A stretch of DNA of 10,599 nucleotides, taken from an uncultured Lachnospiraceae bacterium. GTDB lineage: Bacteria; Bacillota; Clostridia; Lachnospirales; Lachnospiraceae. A program made the translations under genes and the position numbers. This document shows positions 5,311 to 10,599 of this stretch, one piece after another. The DNA lies in the NCBI GenBank assembly GCA_937950565.1, contig CALFCS010000007.1, forward strand, positions 1 to 10,599. Reading direction: 5' to 3'. The stretch's first letter is position 1; each line of letters opens with the position of its first letter. The notes below the pieces were generated by a model. It saw nothing but the letters and a program-made list of their open reading frames with translations. It was not told the origin of the DNA and did not search any database.

Positions 5311-5369
5311 AACTCGACAAACAAATACATCTTTTATTTTTCTCAAATATTTTTAACGGAGGAACTGTC

Positions 5370-5870
5370 ATGAAAAAAGAACAAAAATTCACATTTACAC
5401 TTTTCATCCTGTATCTGCTTCTGCTAACATGGATTATCCTGTTTAAAATGCAGTTTAAGCTTACGGATCTGCCCCATATTCGCAGTATTAACTTAATTCC
5501 ATTTTCAGAATCTGTAATTACAAATGGAAAAATTGATTTCGATGAAATACTGAACAATCTGATTGTATTTATCCCCATCGGTATATACATCGGAATGCTA
5601 AAACCAGACTGGCCATTTGCCAGGAAGGCTCTGATTCCACTGAGTCTCGGCCTGTTTTATGAAGTTCTTCAGTTCATCTTTGGCATTGGTGCATCCGATA
5701 TCACAGATCTTCTGATGAATACACTTGGAGGAGTTACCGGACTTCTGATACTTATCCCATTCACAAAGTTGCTTGGGAGCAGGACCTGCAAAGTACTAAA
5801 TATTCTGGCCGCAGCATGCACTACCTTGATTATCGGATTTATACTGTTGATTATTCTTCTCAACAATTAG
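5370..5870 (+). CDS. VanZ-family membrane protein
   Basis: A 166-residue integral membrane protein of typical VanZ-like length. ATG at 5370 follows ACGGAGGA at about 7 bases. Hydrophobic segments lie at about 9-26, 60-77, 85-104, 115-132 and 143-163. Family signatures are NLIPF (41-45) after the first segment, NNLIVFIPIGIYIG (62-75), and the polar-rich stretch YEVLQFIFGIGASDITDLLMNTLGG (97-121 region) with E98, Q101, D110, D113 and N117. VanZ is named for the accessory teicoplanin-resistance protein of the vanA cluster, but most VanZ-like proteins in clostridia are chromosomal with poorly defined envelope roles, so resistance should not be assumed. No other van genes are present. It stands alone on the plus strand, converging on the sensor kinase, and is insulated from the recombinase cassette by two hairpins. 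An 11-bp-spaced repeat array upstream suggests two-component control. Confidence 0.88.
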   Translation: MKKEQKFTFTLFILYLLLLTWIILFKMQFKLTDLPHIRSINLIPFSESVITNGKIDFDEILNNLIVFIPIGIYIGMLKPDWPFARKALIPLSLGLFYEVLQFIFGIGASDITDLLMNTLGGVTGLLILIPFTKLLGSRTCKVLNILAAACTTLIIGFILLIILLNN

Positions 5871-5874
5871 AAAC

Positions 5875-5919
5875 ATAATTCGGGCGCAACCTTTTTTCAA
5901 AGGTATACGCCCGAATTAT
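5875..5919. terminator. Bidirectional terminator between convergent genes
   Basis: AATTCGGGCG (5877-5886) pairs with CGCCCGAATT (5908-5917), extended by the flanking AT/AT pairs to about 12 bp. A nested ACCTTT/AAAGGT stem (5889-5894 with 5899-5904) lies inside. It sits 5 bases after the VanZ-gene stop codon and 19 bases beyond the kinase stop, with AT-rich tails on both sides, so it serves both convergent genes. Confidence 0.8.
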
Positions 5920-5937
5920 ATTTCCGCATACTCTTAT

Positions 5938-7989
5938 TTAAAATCTTATCTCCACTTTAAATAAATCTGCTTCTGTCTCTATCTTGAATTTTCCTTTTTG
6001 TAATTCCGTAAAGCTCTTTGCAATTGCAAGTCCAAGTCCGCTACCTTCTGTGTTCCTTGATACGTCTCCACGCACGAACCGCTCCGTAATTTCCTCCGGA
6101 TTAAAAGTTATCTCTTCCGCCGAAATATTTTTAATATGAATCACAGTCTCTGTACCTTCTTTCCCAATTTCTACATATGCACGCGTATGGGGCATTGCAT
6201 ATTTGGAAATATTCACAAGAAGGTTCTCAAATATCCGGTATGTCTTCTGGCTGTCAAGTGGTACAATTAGTTTTTCATTCGGATACTTACACCGGAAATC
6301 AATATCTGCTGCCTGGAATTTATCCTCCAGCTCAAGCTTTACCTGTTTAAACAGATTTACAATATCTACATCCACAATATGAAGATTTACATTTTTACTG
6401 CTCACTTTACTGATTTCAAATAAATCTTCAATTAATGCTTTCAATCTTAAAGATTTGCTTTCCAGCACTTCAATATAAGCTTTCTGTTTTTCCCCATCCT
6501 TCTCTTCCTTCAGAAGATTCACATAAGTGATGATTGCCGTAAGCGGTGTTTTCAAATCATGTGAAACATTCGTAATCAACTCTGTCTTCATGCGCTGGCT
6601 CTTTACTTCTTCCTCTACCGCCTTCTTAAACCCAGTCTGTATTTTTGTGATTTCTGTGCGGAATGGGGAAAATACACCCAGGTCCCCTGTGATTTCCACA
6701 TCCAGATTCCCATCGGCAATCTGGTTCACGGCATCTAACAGCACGGCATATTTTTTCTGCAGGTCACGATAATATTTCTGCAGGAAAAGGAATAATAAGA
6801 CGGAATAAATCACCAGCGCCGCAATTCCGAAAAACCACAGCGAGCATAAAACAGCGAGGACACAGAAATTCACAAGTACAATTTTAAAAATAATTTTATT
6901 ATTCTCTTCGCTTAGGTCAACATTCTGGAAAGACTCATATATTCTTTTCGCCAGCTTCGTCACCTTATCCCTTAACCATCTCCATATCCGTTTTACATAT
7001 TTTCCGGAAGCATATAATAAGCTACGCTTTTTCAGATAATCTGCCGGTCCAAGTACGTAAATCTGCCTGAAACAGGAAGAAGCCCAGTATACCGCTCCGA
7101 ACACAAGAATCCAGTATGCATAATCCTCCGTCCATACAACCCCGTCTCTTTTTTCTATCATCCACGCATAATTCTCTATCGTCATGCTGGAAACGGATAT
7201 AGCGATAATAGCTGCCACCTCAAAGGGTGCAGTGAAGATTTTTTCCTGTCCGGTACGAAGGGAACGGAATAATGGATAAATCCAGGCTGCTCCTGCTACA
7301 AGAAACATAAGAAGCAGCAGCGTACTTACAGCATAATAAGGCAGATAGTCTTCATGATAATATCCTTCCTCCAGGTAATCCTGCAGATTTTCCTTATCCA
7401 TAGCATAATAATACGTCCGCTCTGCCGGGCGCTCCAACCCATAATCTTCCGTATTTTTCAAAAGCTCATATGTCTCATAACTTTCTGGACTGTTCAATAG
7501 TCTCCGAATCACAATTCTTTGGTCTTCTTCATACTCTCCCCGCAGCATTTTAATGCTCGGGTTCCCTTTGCTGTCATATGCAACCACAAGGGCAAATTCA
7601 TAATCAGACAACTTTGTATCTTTCAGAATATTCCCGGTATTCACCGTACTGAAGTCCACAACGTTCCCCTCTTCATCTTCCACACGGTAATCCAGATAAG
7701 GATAAAACCACTGAAAACCACTCAAAATATTCTGAAAATCATTTTCCAGCACTTCATCCGTATCTTCCCTGTCAAGCTCCCGGTTATACAAAATATAACC
7801 TGTTTCCAGAAATTGTTCCAGAAATTCCTCTGATATCAGCGCTTCCTTCTGCGCCTTTGCCTCCCCCTGCACAATTGCCTCATTATAAATCTGGTACTGA
7901 CTTGTTACATAAAATGCCGGCAGCAATATTGTACAGATAATAAGAACAACTGCAAGTTTATGCCTGTTTTTCAATTTTGTATCCAACAC
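5938..7989 (-). CDS. Sensor histidine kinase, two-component system
   Basis: A 683-residue membrane kinase. One membrane segment at about 12-30 is followed by an extracytoplasmic sensor region of about 185 residues (31-217). Then come several membrane segments, about 218-240, 255-275, 290-312 and 367-403, an unusually polytopic layout. A HAMP-like linker (about 405-460, DAVNQIADGNLDVEI) leads to the dimerisation domain with H477 in NVSHDLKTPLTAI. The ATP-binding domain has the N box around ENLLVNISKYA (588-598) and the G2 box GSGLGLAIAKS (649-659). A clear DxGxG G1 motif is not obvious; the segment there reads KNISAEEITF, a variation seen in related clostridial kinases. The start is GTG at 7987-7989 with AAGGTGG about 7 bases upstream, overlapping the end of the regulator gene by 32 bases, so translation is coupled. 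The stimulus is unknown; the large outer domain suggests an envelope or extracellular signal. Confidence 0.92.
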   Translation of the reverse strand: MLDTKLKNRHKLAVVLIICTILLPAFYVTSQYQIYNEAIVQGEAKAQKEALISEEFLEQFLETGYILYNRELDREDTDEVLENDFQNILSGFQWFYPYLDYRVEDEEGNVVDFSTVNTGNILKDTKLSDYEFALVVAYDSKGNPSIKMLRGEYEEDQRIVIRRLLNSPESYETYELLKNTEDYGLERPAERTYYYAMDKENLQDYLEEGYYHEDYLPYYAVSTLLLLMFLVAGAAWIYPLFRSLRTGQEKIFTAPFEVAAIIAISVSSMTIENYAWMIEKRDGVVWTEDYAYWILVFGAVYWASSCFRQIYVLGPADYLKKRSLLYASGKYVKRIWRWLRDKVTKLAKRIYESFQNVDLSEENNKIIFKIVLVNFCVLAVLCSLWFFGIAALVIYSVLLFLFLQKYYRDLQKKYAVLLDAVNQIADGNLDVEITGDLGVFSPFRTEITKIQTGFKKAVEEEVKSQRMKTELITNVSHDLKTPLTAIITYVNLLKEEKDGEKQKAYIEVLESKSLRLKALIEDLFEISKVSSKNVNLHIVDVDIVNLFKQVKLELEDKFQAADIDFRCKYPNEKLIVPLDSQKTYRIFENLLVNISKYAMPHTRAYVEIGKEGTETVIHIKNISAEEITFNPEEITERFVRGDVSRNTEGSGLGLAIAKSFTELQKGKFKIETEADLFKVEIRF

Positions 7990-8665
7990 CCCACACCACC
8001 TTTAAATATTTTGGTTCTTTTGGATTAATCTCAATCTTTTCACGAATATTCCGCACATGCACCATAATTGTATCGGTATTGACTGCACGTTCATTCCACA
8101 CTCTCTCATAAATCTCTTCCGCTGAAAATACTCTTCCCGGATTTTTCATAAGAAGTAACAGAATCTTATATTCAATGGGCGTTACCTTTACCGGCTCACC
8201 GTCCACTGTCACTTCAACCATATCCTCATTCAGCTCCAGACCGCCAATGGTATGGATATTCGCTGCTTTCTCTGCCGTTCCAAGCTTTTCTAAGAATTTC
8301 CGGTATCTGCGAAGCTGGGAATTTACTCTCGCAAGAAGCTCCATCGGAGTAAATGGCTTCGTCACATAATCATCCGCCCCCATATTCAGTCCCATAATCT
8401 TATCCACCTCTTCTGATTTCGCAGACAGGAAAATTACCGGAAAATCATATTTTTCACGAAGCTTTATAGTCATGGCAATTCCGTCCATCCGCGGCATCAT
8501 GACATCCACAATCGCCAGGTGTATCTCTTCTTTTTCTATCATCTCCAGCCCCTGGATGCCGTCTGCCGCCTGAAACACAACGTACCCCTGGCTCTTCAGG
8601 TATATTTCCACACCCTCACGTATCTCCTTATCATCTTCTACAATCAAGACATGATTTACTTCCAT
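7958..8665 (-). CDS. OmpR/PhoB-family response regulator
   Basis: A 235-residue regulator of standard length. The receiver domain (about 5-118) has the acidic pair D11/D12, phospho-acceptor D54 in AIVDVMMPRMDG, S81 in the FLSAKS switch motif, and K103 in VTKPF. The winged-helix DNA-binding domain (about 138-233) has the usual VTPIEYKILLLLMKNPGRVF start, recognition-helix region MVHVRNIREKIE and C-terminal hairpin VWGVGYKIE. ATG at 8663-8665 follows a perfect GGAGG (8673-8677). It is the first gene of a two-gene operon with the sensor kinase, whose start overlaps its 3' end. Such regulators bind tandem half sites about 11 bp apart; the array at 5262-5291 upstream of the VanZ-like gene is a nearby candidate target. 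Confidence 0.95.
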   Translation of the reverse strand: MEVNHVLIVEDDKEIREGVEIYLKSQGYVVFQAADGIQGLEMIEKEEIHLAIVDVMMPRMDGIAMTIKLREKYDFPVIFLSAKSEEVDKIMGLNMGADDYVTKPFTPMELLARVNSQLRRYRKFLEKLGTAEKAANIHTIGGLELNEDMVEVTVDGEPVKVTPIEYKILLLLMKNPGRVFSAEEIYERVWNERAVNTDTIMVHVRNIREKIEINPKEPKYLKVVWGVGYKIEKQA

Positions 8666-8736
8666 GATCTATCCTCCGTTCATACTGATAAACTCTCATA
8701 CACAACCGCCTCCTGTCGTTTTCTTCCTTGTCAGAT

Positions 8737-8766
8737 ACTATAAACAGAAAATCTAAAGGCGGCCAA
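8737..8766 (-). promoter_or_regulatory. Possible promoter of the two-component operon
   Basis: On the minus strand TTGGCC (8761-8766), 18 bp, TATAGT (8737-8742) gives a weak sigma-A match about 70 bases upstream of the regulator ATG. The poor -35 would fit a low-level or activated promoter. No clear repeated operator is seen beside it. Confidence 0.35.
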
Positions 8767-8795
8767 AACAAAAAACAAAAGATTTTCTAAAGAAA

Positions 8796-8819
8796 AGGAG
8801 TCCTATTTCCAGAACTCCT
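8796..8819 (-). terminator. Terminator of the ispF-acetyltransferase operon
   Basis: On the minus strand AGGAGTTCT and AGGACTCCT pair over 9 bp (one T-G wobble) around a GGAAAT loop, followed by TTTCTTT. The stem begins inside the acetyltransferase stop codon, a compact arrangement. Confidence 0.75.
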
Positions 8820-9816
8820 ACACAACCTCATTTAAATATATTCTCGACAGAGGAATTATTTTTTTCAGTTCACTGCACAGACGCTCTGACAGTTCCACTC
8901 CTTCCTCTTCTTTTATCTCTTCTATCGTCTTTGCTCCAAACAAGAAGCTTGAAAGTGCGGCTATCGTTATCGTTCCTTCACTGTTCTTTTCGACACCATC
9001 CATAAGCATAACACCGGAAAATTCTGTTCCGGTTATGACAATACACCGGTTATTATCCTCAATCAGCGGATCTGTCACTGTAAAGCACGCCGCCGTAAAA
9101 GTCGTGAGACTTAATGACATCAACATCCTTCTCACATCTATAATACGGATCATAATTTTCGGATTTTTATCCGCTTCTCCCATCGTGTCATAACAAAATC
9201 TGCAGTCCGTTATACTATCTCCATCCTGGAAAATCATCACCTTGCCGCTGTCAGCGGCATATTCTTTCAAAAGCCTTTGATAATATGCCTCATCTCGTTT
9301 TGCATACACCTGATAATTTGCCGACAGATAATCTTCTGCTGCCTGGGCAAGCCCGGCGCAGTCCGCTTCTTCTGCCTCTTTTACATACCCCTCCTGCTCA
9401 GACATTTCCTTGTAAATGCGGCGCTCCTGTTCATACACAGTCCGGAAGTCATAAGGCAGATAAAGCTCTTCTGCCACAGGCATAAGAAAGGTAAATGTCT
9501 TTCCTTCCTCATACATCTCACAAAGCGCCTGCTTCATCAGCGCCCCCATATAGCCCCTTCCTCTAAAAGTCTTTCTGGTGGCCACCGCCACAATATAATC
9601 TATCTGCTTTTCACTTCCATTTACTTTCAATACATATGGATTCAAATGAAGCATCGCCTGGATGCCCTCGTCCTCCTCCACTACATAAATCTGGTTATCC
9701 TTCGTCTTTTCCGTATAATAATAATCTACAAAAGGCGGGCTGTCTTCTGTAAACACTTCCTCATACAATACTCTTGTATCCCCATGCTCTTCCTGGGATA
9801 ATTTACGAATCTGCAT
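8818..9816 (-). CDS. Eis-like GNAT acetyltransferase
   Basis: A 332-residue protein with an N-terminal GNAT fold (about 1-130) and a longer C-terminal part. The acetyl-CoA loop is visible as VAVATRKTFRGRGYMGALM (about 76-94, with RGRGYMG at 85-91). The stretch FLMPVAEELYLPYDFR (110-125) resembles the substrate-side segment of the Eis family. The C-terminal region (about 220-325, with TVTDPLIEDN and later FLFGAKTIEE) looks like the SCP2-like domain of Eis proteins, and the chain ends in a short tail NEVV, as Eis enzymes use their C-terminus in catalysis. It is shorter than Eis of mycobacteria (about 400). The substrate is unknown: amines, peptides or aminoglycosides are family possibilities, and resistance cannot be inferred. 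Its ATG (9814-9816) overlaps the end of ispF by 14 bases with AAGGGAG inside ispF as ribosome binding site, so translation is coupled. Confidence 0.8.
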   Translation of the reverse strand: MQIRKLSQEEHGDTRVLYEEVFTEDSPPFVDYYYTEKTKDNQIYVVEEDEGIQAMLHLNPYVLKVNGSEKQIDYIVAVATRKTFRGRGYMGALMKQALCEMYEEGKTFTFLMPVAEELYLPYDFRTVYEQERRIYKEMSEQEGYVKEAEEADCAGLAQAAEDYLSANYQVYAKRDEAYYQRLLKEYAADSGKVMIFQDGDSITDCRFCYDTMGEADKNPKIMIRIIDVRRMLMSLSLTTFTAACFTVTDPLIEDNNRCIVITGTEFSGVMLMDGVEKNSEGTITIAALSSFLFGAKTIEEIKEEEGVELSERLCSELKKIIPLSRIYLNEVV

Positions 9817-10372
9817 GTTCTGTCTCCCTTCTCAAGGTACATCCTGCGCACCCTTCACAGCCATTTCCTTCGTTACCGCCAACCGCATAACTGTAATTTG
9901 CCGCTGTCTCAAGACATGCAACTGCCTGTGCAGAGATTCCTTCTCCACTTCCGGTAAATCCAAGTCCTTCCTCCGTAGTTGCCTTGATGTTCACCTGTTC
10001 TACATCAATCTGCAAAGCCTCTGCCACATTTTCCCGCATCTTCTGGATATGCGGCGCCATCTTCGGCCGCTGCGCAATAATCGTGGCATCTATATTACTA
10101 ATAAAATAAAGCTTATCCTCCAGCAGCGCTCCGACATGTTTCAGAAGCCGGATACTTGAAATCCCTTTATATGCCGGGTCTGTATCCGGGAAATGCCTGC
10201 CAATATCCCCGAGAGCAGCCGCACCCAGCAGCGCATCCATAATCGCATGTAACAGCACATCTGCATCTGAATGTCCGAGGAGCCCCTTTTCATAAGGAAT
10301 GTTGACTCCGCCCAGAATCAAGTCCCGTCCTTCTACTAATTTGTGAACATCATATCCCATACCAACCCGCAT
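9803..10372 (-). CDS. ispF: 2-C-methyl-D-erythritol 2,4-cyclodiphosphate synthase
   Basis: Converts CDP-ME 2-phosphate to 2-C-methyl-D-erythritol 2,4-cyclodiphosphate and CMP in the MEP isoprenoid pathway, acting as a cytosolic trimer. Metal ligands D8 and H10 are in GYDVHK and H42 is in DVLLHAIMDAL; H34 and D38 are in LLGHSDAD. GDIGRHFPDTDP (55-66) and TTEEGLGFTGSGEG (132-145) are the family signatures. The core ends near residue 157; the family is usually about 155-160 residues, but this protein has 189. The extra 30-residue tail is Gly/Asn-rich and holds C172, C175 and C178 in CEGCAGC, an unusual CxxCxxC motif. The tail's DNA also contains the ribosome binding site and start of the downstream acetyltransferase gene. 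ATG at 10370-10372 follows GGAGG (10382-10386). Confidence 0.95.
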   Translation of the reverse strand: MRVGMGYDVHKLVEGRDLILGGVNIPYEKGLLGHSDADVLLHAIMDALLGAAALGDIGRHFPDTDPAYKGISSIRLLKHVGALLEDKLYFISNIDATIIAQRPKMAPHIQKMRENVAEALQIDVEQVNIKATTEEGLGFTGSGEGISAQAVACLETAANYSYAVGGNEGNGCEGCAGCTLRRETEHADS

Positions 10373-10434
10373 TGCATATCCTCCTCCCGCATGAACCGTA
10401 ATTACAGGTATTTACTAAATTTGTCCCTTGTCTC

Positions 10435-10463
10435 ATTTTATTATTTCACTATCCTTTTGTCAA
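10435..10463 (-). promoter_or_regulatory. Promoter of the ispF operon
   Basis: On the minus strand TTGACA (10458-10463), 17 bp, TAAAAT (10435-10440), a near-consensus sigma-A promoter giving a leader of about 55 bases before ispF. Its -35 lies 16 bases from the -35 of the divergent tRNA promoter. Confidence 0.75.
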
Positions 10464-10479
10464 ATATTAAAAAAAGGTA

Positions 10480-10509
10480 TTGACAATATCTGTCATATGA
10501 TAGTATAAT
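10480..10509 (+). promoter_or_regulatory. Promoter of the tRNA gene
   Basis: TTGACA (10480-10485), 18 bp, TATAAT (10504-10509), both hexamers consensus, about 36 bases before the tRNA 5' end. The GC-rich segment ACGGAGTCGG after the -10 box is the likely start region. Confidence 0.8.
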
Positions 10510-10545
10510 AACGGAGTCGGTTCGAGATAAGAACTTAACAACCTT

Positions 10546-10599
10546 GGGATCATAGCTCAGCTGGGAGAGCACCTGCCTTACAAGCAGGGGGTCATAGGT
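10546..10599 (+). tRNA. tRNA-Val (anticodon UAC), 3' end outside window
   Basis: Begins with acceptor strand GGGATCA, then TA, then the D-arm GCTC/GAGC with AGCTGGGA loop. The anticodon stem CCTGC/GCAGG encloses loop CTTACAA, whose central TAC is the valine anticodon. The variable loop and the start of the T-arm (TAGGT) follow, and the window ends before the T-loop. Other tRNAs may follow in a cluster beyond the edge. Confidence 0.93.

Noticed and set aside
5370..5870. VanZ-like protein as evidence of glycopeptide resistance.
   Set aside because: No vanH, vanA-type ligase or vanX gene is present; VanZ-like proteins are common without resistance.
8634..8699. Short minus-strand ORF (MRVYQYERRIDHGSK start) overlapping the regulator's start, with an AGGAGG upstream.
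   Set aside because: It overlaps the regulator gene in another frame and looks like chance; kept out of the annotation though a coupled leader peptide is conceivable.
1..10599. CRISPR arrays, insertion sequences or rRNA.
   Set aside because: No regularly spaced direct repeats, no DDE transposase and no rRNA-like sequence were seen.

Overview
The window looks like chromosomal DNA from a low-GC, Gram-positive gut anaerobe, most likely a Lachnospiraceae-type Clostridium relative. The support is AT-rich intergenic DNA, strong GGAGG ribosome binding sites, consensus sigma-A promoters, a big LamG/Big_2 secreted protein, an OmpR-type two-component pair and a VanZ-like protein. Genus-level placement is inference.

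Layout from left to right. Positions 1-785 hold three short minus-strand genes or ORFs: an uncertain 67-codon ORF, a 49-residue lipoprotein and a 42-residue acidic peptide. Positions 785-3796 (minus) encode a 1003-residue secreted modular adhesin-like protein. Positions 3983-5112 form a cassette with a tyrosine recombinase gene (minus) bounded by two 29-bp imperfect inverted repeats that share an identical 7-bp centre. Positions 5135-5209 hold two terminator-like hairpins, and 5370-5870 (plus) a VanZ-family membrane protein. A bidirectional terminator separates this from a sensor kinase (5938-7989, minus) and its response regulator (7958-8665, minus). An Eis-like acetyltransferase (8818-9816) and ispF (9803-10372) form a second minus-strand operon. 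A tRNA-Val(UAC) gene with its own consensus promoter starts at 10546 and runs off the right edge.

The most interesting system is the recombinase cassette. It carries a perfect consensus promoter (TTGACA, 17 bp, TATAAT; 5032-5060) pointing outward to the right. In the orientation given, that promoter fires within about 10 bases into a long hairpin terminator (5073-5124). One arm of the hairpin lies inside the cassette and the other outside it. If the recombinase inverts the segment between the two repeat centres (about 3997 to 5098), the promoter faces left, the terminator loses its second arm, and transcription can run through a leader of about 230 bases into the adhesin gene, which has no convincing promoter of its own. 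I read this as a self-encoded phase-variation switch for the surface protein, the 42-residue peptide and perhaps the lipoprotein, captured here in the OFF orientation. The sequence shows the repeats, promoter, hairpin and intact recombinase; inversion itself is inference.

The rest is more ordinary. The two-component system may sense envelope stress. Three ATCTTAA-like half sites at 11-bp spacing upstream of the VanZ gene look like an OmpR-family binding array, so the neighbouring regulator could control it.
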